Shown: positions 1 to 6,240, counted from the stretch's first letter. The stretch: DNA of 8,661 nucleotides from an uncultured Bacilli bacterium (GCA_934141575.1 CAKPCJ010000036.1:1-8661); one strand, 5' to 3'. Notes: generated by a model from the sequence alone, not told the origin. Numbers and translations: made by a program.

Positions 1-1646
1 TCAAATGTTACATTTGCTACTTGTTTCTTGTAATATCCATTTATTGCTTGTGCTGGTGTATTTGTAAGTTTTATTACAGGATTTACTATCGTAGTTGTTT
101 TTGTACTTGCTATCCTACTACATGTTTCATTATTCAACTTATCTTTTACACAGATTTGATAATAATATGTTGTTCCTTGCTTTAAATTTTCTAGAGTACA
201 TGCATAATATTTAACATTTTTTGCATTCTGTTTTAACGAGCTACTTGATGTCCCATATTTACATGTTATGCTTGATTCGTTGACATCAGATTCTGTATCT
301 ATCATACTATATACCAATATTATATTATCACTATTTATAATTTGGTTAGAAAAAATTATCTTAGGTCCAGTTTTATCTATTTTAGTTAATTTGTAACTTA
401 TGATATCACTATATGCAATATTATCTGAAATTACTGCATATATTTTATCATCATTACTTGTTGATGTTTTAGAATATGTAATTTTGACATTTCCATTTAC
501 TTTATACCATGTATTTGCCAATAATGTTGTTGTTGCTCCTATTGTCTTACATTCACTTGGCTCATTTTCTGTTCCACATGATTGGGTTACTGCTATATTA
601 CTTGTTCCTTCTTTTGTTGTTTTTACATAGAAATATTCTCCTGTTAATTTTTTGTCTCTAAATTTAACATCTACTATTTCTTCTGTACCATATCCATTTA
701 CCAATGTATTTGGTATTACTGTTGATGTTATTACTGGTGGTGTTACTTGTATATTTATTATTCTCTTCTCTGCTGTATTACAGCTTAATCCATACTCATC
801 TATACAATCTGCTTTTACTATTTGGTTCCTAGTTACATCAAAGCTTCCTGTATAAGTTTTATTTGTAAAATCTAGTGTACTATATATTGCTTGTTTTACT
901 CCTTTTGGATATATTATTGTAACCCTTGCACTCTTTACTCTTATGTTTTCATTATCTGGTGTTACTTTTATCTCTGGTGTTTTTCTCTGTACAACTGTTA
1001 CTGTTCTATATGCCGTTACATTTTTATCTCCTGAACTTAATGTATATCTTATATGGTAGTCTCCCAATTTCTTAGTTGTACTAGCCAAAATATTGCAATC
1101 TACATCAATTTCTTCACTGTTTCCTTCTTTAAATGTACATGTATACTTAATATCTGATGTTATATCCTCTTCTCCATTTTGTCCATATACATCTCCCATT
1201 ATCAAACTAGTACCATATACTAAGTCCTGCGGTATATATTGTTGTCTTCTTCCAACATAGATTCTTAAATCATCCATGAATTCAAAATCTAGATTACCAT
1301 TTGCATCCTTATATACCTTTATAATTGTATCATCAGGAAATTCTGTTCCATCTCGTGGATCTATTACTGGCAATTTAATAATGTCTACCTCTGCTAAATC
1401 CTTTAAAGTAACAGGTGCTACTTCTACTCCAGGTATACCAGATGGTTCCCACTTCAATTTTGATTCATACTCTAACGCATATCTTTCAGCCCCGTTGATA
1501 AAGAAAGATACTTGATTATCATATGACTTTTGTCTTCCCTTTTTAATATTACCAAGTATTACAGGCATAGCTAGTAATAATATTACTGCTAATATTGCAA
1601 TAACTGTTAATAACTCAATAAGGGTAAAACCCTTCTTTTTCTCCAT
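1..1646 (-). CDS. Prepilin-type N-terminal methylation domain surface protein with Ig/FN3-like repeats (C-terminus beyond window)
   Basis: The minus-strand frame is open for 548 codons from ATG at 1646 to the window edge, so the 3' end is missing. The N-terminus MEKKKGFTLIELL is a class III prepilin signal: a short basic leader, cleavage expected after Gly6, Phe7 as the new N-terminus and Glu at +5. A hydrophobic helix of about 20 residues follows (to about residue 31). The rest is long and beta-rich: a globular part to about 120, then Thr/Val/Lys-rich Ig-like modules. The last about 100 residues look like a fibronectin-III module (TTYYYQICVKD) followed by the start of another. Cys pairs recur in the modules (TCTF/VDCN, ADC/LSC, QSC/SEC, ITC/YAC) and could form disulfides outside the cell. 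SD AGGAGGA lies 4 bases upstream of the ATG. Ordinary pilins are much shorter, so this is probably a pseudopilin-anchored surface protein or adhesin. No pilus assembly genes lie in the window. Family call sure; role uncertain. Confidence 0.85.
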   Translation of the reverse strand, partial: MEKKKGFTLIELLTVIAILAVILLLAMPVILGNIKKGRQKSYDNQVSFFINGAERYALEYESKLKWEPSGIPGVEVAPVTLKDLAEVDIIKLPVIDPRDGTEFPDDTIIKVYKDANGNLDFEFMDDLRIYVGRRQQYIPQDLVYGTSLIMGDVYGQNGEEDITSDIKYTCTFKEGNSEEIDVDCNILASTTKKLGDYHIRYTLSSGDKNVTAYRTVTVVQRKTPEIKVTPDNENIRVKSARVTIIYPKGVKQAIYSTLDFTNKTYTGSFDVTRNQIVKADCIDEYGLSCNTAEKRIINIQVTPPVITSTVIPNTLVNGYGTEEIVDVKFRDKKLTGEYFYVKTTKEGTSNIAVTQSCGTENEPSECKTIGATTTLLANTWYKVNGNVKITYSKTSTSNDDKIYAVISDNIAYSDIISYKLTKIDKTGPKIIFSNQIINSDNIILVYSMIDTESDVNESSITCKYGTSSSSLKQNAKNVKYYACTLENLKQGTTYYYQICVKDKLNNETCSRIASTKTTTIVNPVIKLTNTPAQAINGYYKKQVANVTF

Positions 1647-1671
1647 ATTCTCCTCCTATCTTACAATCTAT

Positions 1672-1700
1672 ATTATACAGGTTATAACTTTACATTTCAA
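1672..1700 (-). promoter_or_regulatory. Sigma-A-type promoter of the prepilin-like gene
   Basis: On the minus strand, TTGAAA (1700-1695) and a perfect TATAAT (1677-1672) are separated by 17 bases. The expected start is near 1665, giving a leader of about 19 bases that contains the AGGAGGA SD. The gene therefore has its own promoter, separated from the upstream 6S RNA by a terminator. Confidence 0.75.
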
Positions 1701-1722
1701 TGATTTACTATATTAAATCATT
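1699..1722. promoter_or_regulatory. Perfect 9-bp inverted repeat next to the prepilin promoter (possible operator)
   Basis: AATGATTTA (1699-1707) and TAAATCATT (1714-1722) are exact reverse complements separated by 6 bases. The inner arm overlaps the last two bases of the -35 box (1695-1700), a typical place for a repressor site. On the plus strand a T6 run follows two bases after the repeat, so it could form a weak AT-only hairpin terminator, but no plus-strand gene lies upstream to need one. The protein that would bind is unknown. Confidence 0.4.
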
Positions 1723-1744
1723 ACTTTTTTGATGTTATAAATTC

Positions 1745-1770
1745 AAAAAAAGCAACTTAAATGTTGCTTT
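1745..1770 (-). terminator. Intrinsic terminator of the 6S RNA transcript
   Basis: On the minus strand AAAGCAAC and GTTGCTTT form an 8-bp stem with a 6-base loop, followed directly by an uninterrupted T run. It lies 13 bases past the closing stem of the 6S RNA and ends that transcript before the prepilin promoter. Confidence 0.85.
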
Positions 1771-1783
1771 GTAATCAAAAAAA

Positions 1784-1963
1784 TCCAAAGGGTCGCGATA
1801 GTCTAAGATAAAAACCTGCAACTCACAGGTGGGCATCACATCATAATAATTAGGTTTCTTATAGCACTTAATGGATAAGCACAACTCACATACTATAAAT
1901 TAGATTCCCTTATTATCTCAATTAGTCGGTTTTATTTGACTATCTTTACCGATACCTTTAGAC
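1784..1963 (-). ncRNA. ssrS: 6S RNA (RNA polymerase regulator)
   Basis: This is a non-coding transcript of about 180 nt with its own extended -10 promoter and intrinsic terminator. The ends pair: 1962-1955 (UCUAAAGG) with 1791-1784 (CCUUUGGA), then after an internal loop 1944-1938 (GAUAGUC) with 1803-1797 (GACUAUC). Inside is a large bubble whose 3' side carries a small hairpin (ACCUG/CAGGU, 1830-1814). Beyond it is an AU-rich rod: AUAAUA and AGG against CCU and UAUUAU, then UAUAGUA against UGCUAUA. Closing stem, central bubble with a 3'-side hairpin and interrupted apical stem is the 6S architecture, and the length fits (160-200 nt). Known 6S RNAs mimic an open promoter and sequester housekeeping RNA polymerase. 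The 5' side of the bubble, around ACCGAC (1930-1925), is where product-RNA synthesis would start. Identified by structure, not by alignment. Confidence 0.82.
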
Positions 1964-1969
1964 ATTTTT

Positions 1970-1978
1970 ATTATATCA
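1970..1978 (-). promoter_or_regulatory. Extended -10 promoter of the 6S RNA
   Basis: On the minus strand TGATATAAT (1978-1970) is a perfect extended -10 element. No good -35 hexamer lies 17 bases upstream. Transcription is expected to start about 7 bases downstream, at about 1963, which is exactly where the closing stem of the RNA begins. It lies about 45 bases past the stop of the leucine-rich-repeat gene. I see no terminator between them, so read-through from that gene is possible. Confidence 0.75.
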
Positions 1979-2022
1979 TATAAAATATATAAGTATATAG
2001 TTTTTAACAAACTTTACACTAA

Positions 2023-3474
2023 CTAAACACACTCAGTTACTTCTTCTATAGTTATGTTTGGATAGTTCTTCTTTAGCTCGTCTATATTTTCTAGTGCTAT
2101 TCCAACATAGATATTTTTTAGTTTTGTTAGATTTTTGAATATATTAACGTCTACTTTTTCTGGTGTCATCATAATTATATTTAAATTTATTAAACTTTCA
2201 ATTGCACTAAAATCTTTTAGTGAATTATTACATCCTATATAAAGTTCTTTTAATTTTATTAAGTTTTGTATTGGAGATAAGTTTGTTATGTTATTTCCAT
2301 TTAAATATAATTTTTCAAGATTTACTAATTTTGACAAAAATGTTATATCAGTTATATTTTGCATACTTAAATTTAGTTCGGTCAAATTTGTTAAATTAGA
2401 TATATTAGTGAATTTAGAGTTAGCCATATTTCCATTAGTTATATTTAGTTTTTTTAATGATGTTAGATTCCCGATTGAGTTTATATCGTTAGAATTCAAA
2501 TAATTAATTGATAATATTTCCAACTTATTCATATTTTTTAAAAAATTAAAATTATTGATTGAAAATGTAGTTTGGTAGTTATCTGTTGTTATAGTTAAAC
2601 TTTTCAAATTTTTATAATTTGCCAATTTATTTAGTTCATTTTGAAGCTTAGTAACATCGCTGTAATCGCTCGTTAAATTTATTGTTAGTACTTCTGTACT
2701 ATCACAATCATATTGAGACCATTTAATTATTCCGTCCTCAACTTTGGGTATTTCATTAGTGTCCTTTTTTGAAAGACTTCCATGCGTATTTATTTTAACT
2801 TTCTTTTCTTCTAACATTTTCAAAATTTTATTATAAAGTGGCACAGGACAATCTAATGATAATAATGATAATCCTGTCATATCATTTAAAAAATCAAGAT
2901 TTCTTTCATTATTCATTGTTAAATACAAAGTTGATACTTTTTTTAATTTTGAAAATGATGATAAATTAGAAGTTGTACCAATATTTCCATATATTTCTAA
3001 AGTAAATAAATTATCAAGATTTGAAAGTACTGAATAATCACTTACTTTTGGATTAACATTTATTTTTAAAACGTTTAGTTTCTTTAAATTTGAAATAAAC
3101 GATATATCATCTAATGTTGTATTTTTTATATCAAGTTTATTCAAATTTTCTAATTTTGAAATATTTTTTATATCTATTAATGACAAATTATTTTCTGTCA
3201 AAACTAATTCAGTGGTATCAGATATAGTATAACTTTTTCCAGCAATTGTTACACTTTCTTTTTCAACTATATCATTATTATTATCTCTATTCTTATTCTT
3301 GCTACTAATGTTAACTAATACAATTATTAAAGTTATTACCAGTACTATGGCTATACTAATGGCAACAACTATTAGTATATTTTTTTTATTGTTATTACTG
3401 TTGTTTTTAACAGGTTTACTTTCATCAATTTCTTCTATTTTATTATTTTCTTCCTCTTCAAAAAGGTTATCCAT
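2023..3474 (-). CDS. Membrane-anchored leucine-rich-repeat protein
   Basis: This encodes 483 residues from the chosen ATG at 3474. An in-frame ATG at 3489 adds five residues (MDGDN), but it has no SD and lies only 1-2 bases from the predicted transcription start. The ATG at 3474 follows GGATGGTGAT. Domains: an acidic, Asn-rich cytoplasmic tail (1-31); one membrane helix (about 32-55); a polar linker; a first set of SDS22/internalin-type 22-residue repeats (about 85-200, such as LENLNKLDIKN); a repeat-free spacer (about 205-265) with several charged residues; and a second repeat set (about 266-470, such as LVNLEKLYLNGNNITNLSPI). There is no LPXTG motif or cleavable signal peptide, so it is probably N-in/C-out with the repeats outside the cell for protein binding. 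It has its own promoter. The partner is unknown. Internalin-like in fold only; virulence should not be inferred. Confidence 0.85.
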   Translation of the reverse strand: MDNLFEEEENNKIEEIDESKPVKNNSNNNKKNILIVVAISIAIVLVITLIIVLVNISSKNKNRDNNNDIVEKESVTIAGKSYTISDTTELVLTENNLSLIDIKNISKLENLNKLDIKNTTLDDISFISNLKKLNVLKINVNPKVSDYSVLSNLDNLFTLEIYGNIGTTSNLSSFSKLKKVSTLYLTMNNERNLDFLNDMTGLSLLSLDCPVPLYNKILKMLEEKKVKINTHGSLSKKDTNEIPKVEDGIIKWSQYDCDSTEVLTINLTSDYSDVTKLQNELNKLANYKNLKSLTITTDNYQTTFSINNFNFLKNMNKLEILSINYLNSNDINSIGNLTSLKKLNITNGNMANSKFTNISNLTNLTELNLSMQNITDITFLSKLVNLEKLYLNGNNITNLSPIQNLIKLKELYIGCNNSLKDFSAIESLINLNIIMMTPEKVDVNIFKNLTKLKNIYVGIALENIDELKKNYPNITIEEVTECV

Positions 3475-3477
3475 ATT

Positions 3478-3487
3478 ATCACCATCC
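3478..3487 (-). promoter_or_regulatory. Ribosome binding site that sets the LRR gene start at 3474
   Basis: GGATGGTGAT, read on the minus strand, matches the extended anti-SD complement GGAGGTGAT closely and ends 3 bases before ATG 3474. It begins inside the upstream in-frame ATG (3489), so that ATG cannot use it. Confidence 0.7.
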
Positions 3488-3497
3488 ATTATAATTA

Positions 3498-3526
3498 ATT
3501 ATATCATGCTGTTAATCTATATTCAA
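3498..3526 (-). promoter_or_regulatory. Promoter of the LRR gene
   Basis: On the minus strand, TTGAAT (3526-3521) and TATAAT (3503-3498) are 17 bases apart, with TG at the extended -10 position (TGATATAAT). The start is expected near 3491, giving a leader of about 17 bases to ATG 3474. Confidence 0.75.
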
Positions 3527-3528
3527 TT

Positions 3529-3551
3529 AAAAAAACGAGTTATCTCGTTTT
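3529..3551 (-). terminator. Intrinsic terminator of the Tyr/Pro-rich small-protein gene
   Basis: On the minus strand AAAACGAG and CTCGTTTT make an 8-bp stem with a 4-base loop (ATAA), running into a T7 tract. The gene's TAA stop (3552-3550) overlaps the foot of the stem. It separates this gene from the LRR promoter just downstream. Confidence 0.85.
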
Positions 3552-3759
3552 AAAATGGTCTAGGTGGATATGGATACATAGGCGGATATGGTTGGTATGG
3601 AGGATATGGTCTATAAAAATAAGGTGTGAGTACTGCTCCAGTTAATCCTCCTAGCAAAAATGGTGCGGCAAATCCACCACCTATAAATCTATTATTGTTT
3701 TGGTAAGTAGGTCTATAATTATTATAGTAATTTCTTGGCATAACATAATTTCTATACAT
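3550..3759 (-). CDS. Small Tyr/Pro-rich hypothetical protein
   Basis: This encodes 69 residues from ATG 3759, which has GAAAGGA 9 bases upstream. The frame is also open to a TTG at 3777, but that codon overlaps the SD itself, so the shorter start is preferred. Layout: a basic Tyr/Asn/Arg-rich N-terminus (1-24); a Gly-rich hydrophobic stretch (about 25-48, FIGGGFAAPFLLGGLTGAV) that could insert in or cross a membrane; and a C-terminus of Pro-Tyr repeats (PYPPYQPYPPMYPYPPRPF). I do not recognise a named family. The composition recalls small spore-coat-like or envelope proteins of Firmicutes, but nothing here proves that role. The gene has its own SD, terminator and likely promoter, so it is probably expressed on its own. 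Confidence 0.75.
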   Translation of the reverse strand: MYRNYVMPRNYYNNYRPTYQNNNRFIGGGFAAPFLLGGLTGAVLTPYFYRPYPPYQPYPPMYPYPPRPF

Positions 3760-3782
3760 ATTTATACATCCTTTCAAAATAT

Positions 3783-3788
3783 ATTATG
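3783..3788 (-). promoter_or_regulatory. Possible -10 element of the small-protein gene
   Basis: CATAAT on the minus strand would start transcription near 3776, directly before the SD GAAAGGA (3775-3769). There is no convincing -35. It overlaps the oppositely oriented -10 of the radical SAM gene in the near-palindrome TATTAT-GAT-ATAATA (3782-3796). Confidence 0.35.
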
Positions 3789-3795
3789 ATATAAT
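3787..3795 (+). promoter_or_regulatory. Extended -10 promoter of the radical SAM gene
   Basis: TGATATAAT is a perfect extended -10. The -35 region (CATCCT at 3767-3772) is poor. The start is expected near 3802, giving a leader of about 39 bases that ends in the SD-like GGGATAGTGAT (3827-3837), 3 bases before the ATG. Confidence 0.6.
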
Positions 3796-3840
3796 AACTA
3801 TTATTGACTGGTCGTATGACTAATAAGGGATAGTGATATC

Positions 3841-4728
3841 ATGTTAGAAATTTGCTCTGTATGTCCTAGGAACTGTATGGTAAATAGAAATCAAACTGCA
3901 GGATTTTGCGGTGAGACCAATAAGCTTGTTGTTGCCCGTGCAAGTTTACATATGTGGGAAGAACCTTGTATTTCCGGTGAAACTGGTAGTGGTACAGTAT
4001 TCTTTTCCGGATGCAACTTGAAGTGTGTTTTCTGCCAAAATTTTGACATTAGTTCAAAGTGTCATGGTAAAGAAATAACTGTAGAAAGATTAGCAGAAAT
4101 TTTTTTGGAACTTCAGGAAAAAGGTGCACTAAATATTAATTTAGTAACCCCTACTCATTATGTAATTCAAATTATAAGTGCTCTTAAGATAGCAAAAAAG
4201 AACGGTTTAAATATTCCTATTGTTTATAACACTAGTTGTTACGAAAAAAGAGAAACTATAAAACTATTAGATGGATTGATAGATATATATCTTCCCGATT
4301 TTAAATATTTTGATAATCAGTATTCTAATAAATACTCTAAAGCGCCAAATTATTTTGAATATGCAAGTGAGGCATTGGATGAGATGGTTAAACAGGTTGG
4401 ATGTGCTGAATTTGATGAAAATGGCATAATGAAAAAAGGTGTCATTGTTAGACACCTACTTCTTCCAGGTTTAATATCTGATTCTAAAAATGTGCTAAAG
4501 TATTTATACGATACGTATAAAGATAAAATTTATATAAGCATTATGAATCAATATACTCCCTTACCTCATGTATCTAAGTACCAAGAGTTAAATAGAAAAG
4601 TTACTGAACAGGAATATGATGAATTAATTAACTACGCTATTGATTTAGGTATAGAAAATGGTTTTATTCAAGAGGGAGAGACATGTTCAGAAAGTTTTAT
4701 ACCAGAGTTTGACAATCGAGGTGTTTAG
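3841..4728 (+). CDS. Radical SAM protein, PflX-like (COG1313)
   Basis: This encodes 295 residues. The radical SAM cluster motif CxxxCxxC is Cys58-Cys62-Cys65 in SGCNLKCVFCQN and would bind the [4Fe-4S] cluster that cleaves S-adenosylmethionine. It is preceded by a Gly-rich GSGTVFFSG stretch. A second Cys group at the N-terminus (Cys5, Cys8, Cys12, Cys23) may bind another cluster or zinc, as is usual in PflX-type proteins. Other family-like segments are VTPTHYV (about 102-108), LPDFKY (about 151-156) and the LLLPGL segment (about 206-211). It resembles pyruvate formate-lyase activating enzymes, but no formate-lyase or other glycyl-radical enzyme is adjacent, and the PflX group has no settled substrate that I know of. 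The C-terminus overlaps the convergent pseudouridine synthase gene, so the terminator must lie inside that gene. Confidence 0.88.
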   Translation: MLEICSVCPRNCMVNRNQTAGFCGETNKLVVARASLHMWEEPCISGETGSGTVFFSGCNLKCVFCQNFDISSKCHGKEITVERLAEIFLELQEKGALNINLVTPTHYVIQIISALKIAKKNGLNIPIVYNTSCYEKRETIKLLDGLIDIYLPDFKYFDNQYSNKYSKAPNYFEYASEALDEMVKQVGCAEFDENGIMKKGVIVRHLLLPGLISDSKNVLKYLYDTYKDKIYISIMNQYTPLPHVSKYQELNRKVTEQEYDELINYAIDLGIENGFIQEGETCSESFIPEFDNRGV

Positions 4729-5564
4729 TTTTTAAACAGATTTTCAAATTTGTTTTGAGGTTTTGATTTAAAAGTCATAACCTCTTTTGTTATTGGATTA
4801 ATTATTTTTAAACAAGATGCATGAAGTGCAAGTCTATTTATTGGGCTAGATGGAGCTCCATATTTTTTGTCTCCAATTATTGGATGTCCAATTTCTTTCA
4901 TGTGTACTCTTATTTGGTTTTTCCTACCGGTTTCTATATCTACTTGTAGCATACTATACTTTTTATTTTCTTTTAATACCTTATATTTAGTAATCGCAAG
5001 CTTACCACCTTTTTTTGTAGAATATACTAATCCTGTTGTATTCTCAGTTAGGTATGTTTGTATTGTTCCTTCTTTTTGATCTAAAGTTCCTGAAACAATT
5101 GCTATATATTCTCTTAGTTTTACAATATCTTCCCAAGAATCTTGATAAAGCCTTTTTGTTTCTTCATTTTTGGCAAACATAACAATACCAGACGTATCTT
5201 TATCAATTCTATGTATTACAAACACTTTAGAATTTTTCTTTTTCTTATTTAAATATTCCCTTACCGTGTGATATGCTGTGTTTTCTTTTTCTTTTGCATC
5301 TGCTATTGTAAGAAGACCGTGTGGTTTATCAATAACTATTATGTTTTTGTCTTCATAGATAATATTCAATGATTTGCCTCTATCCACATTATAGTTAAAT
5401 GAAATTTTTTGACCTTTTTTTAAATTATAATTATATTGAGTTATAACTTTATTGTTAACAAGAACTTGACCATTTTTCAAAAGGGATTTTATATTGTTTT
5501 TTGACTTATCCTTTGTATTTTCTAATAAATATTCTAATAATTGGCTATTATACTCTACTATCAT
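4725..5564 (-). CDS. RluA-family RNA pseudouridine synthase
   Basis: This encodes 279 residues from ATG 5564, preceded by GGAGGA with a 3-base gap to the ATG. The frame stays open another 74 codons upstream, but those codons cover the promoter and the divergent gene, so they are not coding. An S4-like RNA-binding segment (about 21-55) is followed by the catalytic domain. Motif II is HRIDKDTSG (118-126) with catalytic Asp121; the usual Leu of HRLD is Ile here, a conservative change. ETGRKNQIRVHM (201-212) and GDKKYG (about 221-226) are further RluA signatures. The enzyme would isomerise specific uridines in rRNA or tRNA in the cytoplasm; the sequence alone does not tell RluA, RluC and RluD targets apart. 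Its TAA (4727-4725) interlocks with the TAG (4726-4728) of the convergent radical SAM gene. Confidence 0.92.
   Translation of the reverse strand: MIVEYNSQLLEYLLENTKDKSKNNIKSLLKNGQVLVNNKVITQYNYNLKKGQKISFNYNVDRGKSLNIIYEDKNIIVIDKPHGLLTIADAKEKENTAYHTVREYLNKKKKNSKVFVIHRIDKDTSGIVMFAKNEETKRLYQDSWEDIVKLREYIAIVSGTLDQKEGTIQTYLTENTTGLVYSTKKGGKLAITKYKVLKENKKYSMLQVDIETGRKNQIRVHMKEIGHPIIGDKKYGAPSSPINRLALHASCLKIINPITKEVMTFKSKPQNKFENLFKN
4757..4788 (+). terminator. Putative plus-strand terminator inside the pseudouridine synthase gene
   Basis: GAGGTT (4757-4762) pairs with AACCTC (4779-4784). The stem extends inward by TGA/TCA after a T-T mismatch, and TTTTGTT follows on the plus strand. It lies 29 bases past the radical SAM stop codon, within the antisense coding sequence of the synthase C-terminus. 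No T run follows on the minus strand, so it would act on one strand only. Confidence 0.5.
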
Positions 5565-5585
5565 AAATCCTCCACAAGTAATTTG

Positions 5586-5594
5586 ATTATACCA
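5586..5594 (-). promoter_or_regulatory. Extended -10 promoter of the pseudouridine synthase gene
   Basis: TGGTATAAT on the minus strand gives an expected start near 5579 and a leader of about 15 bases holding the GGAGGA SD. There is no strong -35. It is back to back with the yigZ promoter in the 82-base divergent gap. Confidence 0.65.
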
Positions 5595-5600
5595 TAAGTC

Positions 5601-5629
5601 TTGTTGATAATAAAATATTAGTTTATAAT
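5601..5629 (+). promoter_or_regulatory. Promoter of the yigZ-like gene
   Basis: TTGTTG (5601-5606) and TATAAT (5624-5629) are exactly 17 bases apart. The predicted start (about 5636) falls at the SD GAGGT (5636-5640), so the leader is only about 11 bases. Confidence 0.6.
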
Positions 5630-5646
5630 TGTAATGAGGTATTAAT

Positions 5647-6240
5647 ATGTATGAAATAAATAATGATGTTACAAATAATATTATAATTAATAAGTCTAAC
5701 TTTATTTGTTGTTTATTTAAAGTGTATGATGAGGACAGTATTAGGCAAATATTAGAAAATATTAGGCTAAAGTATAAAGATGCCACTCATTACTGTTATG
5801 CATATATTATTGGAGAAAAAAGGAAATCATCAGATGATGGTGAACCAGGTGGTACTGCTGGTATCCCAATGTTAGATGTTTTGATTAAAAATAAAATTAC
5901 TAATATTTTGTGCGTAGTTGTAAGGTATTTTGGAGGTATAAAGTTGGGTGCTGGTGGTTTAGTTAGAGCATATTCAAAATCAGTTAAATCAGCACTTGAA
6001 TGCGTTAATTTATTAATTCTTATTCCATCTTACATATTAGAAATCAAATTTTGCTATGAAAAAATCAAATTAATTGACAACATATTAAAAGACAGTTTAA
6101 TAATAGAAAAAAAGTTTGATGAAATAATAACATATAAAATCAACATTGAACAAAACTGCGATTTTATCAATAAATTAAATAGTCTATGCCTATCGTGTAA
6201 TAAATTAAATTCAAGTTTTATAACAAAAAGACCAGAATAA
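5647..6240 (+). CDS. yigZ: YigZ/YvyE family (UPF0029, IMPACT-related) protein
   Basis: This encodes 197 residues, the normal length for the family. The N-terminal IMPACT/UPF0029 domain (about 1-125) carries DATHYCYAY (45-53), SDDGEPGGTAGIPML (62-76) and VVVRYFGGIKLGAGGLVRAYS split over 90-110. The C-terminal part (about 130-197) fits the DUF1949 alpha-beta domain seen in YigZ. The eukaryotic relative IMPACT regulates Gcn2 during translation stress; the role of the bacterial proteins is not firmly established, and nucleic acid or ribosome binding has been suggested. SD GAGGT is 6 bases before the ATG. The TAA stop lies in the loop of the terminator shared with the convergent thioredoxin gene. 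The C-terminal half is rich in Ile, Lys and Asn, as expected in AT-rich genomes. Confidence 0.93.
   Translation: MYEINNDVTNNIIINKSNFICCLFKVYDEDSIRQILENIRLKYKDATHYCYAYIIGEKRKSSDDGEPGGTAGIPMLDVLIKNKITNILCVVVRYFGGIKLGAGGLVRAYSKSVKSALECVNLLILIPSYILEIKFCYEKIKLIDNILKDSLIIEKKFDEIITYKINIEQNCDFINKLNSLCLSCNKLNSSFITKRPE

Noticed and set aside
400..1515. Three plus-strand open frames of 67-79 codons
   Set aside because: They lie antisense to the continuous prepilin-like frame, lack SD sites and have shadow-type composition.
1784..1963. Riboswitch or T-box leader of the prepilin gene
   Set aside because: A terminator (1745-1770) and then a separate consensus promoter (1672-1700) stand between this RNA and the gene. 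No T-box AGGGTGG motif or known aptamer core is seen. The 6S fold explains the structure better.
5565..5786. 74-residue N-terminal extension of the pseudouridine synthase frame, with a hydrophobic stretch
   Set aside because: It runs through the promoter (5586-5594) and antisense through the start of the yigZ gene. ATG 5564 has a clear GGAGGA SD and gives the normal RluA domain start.
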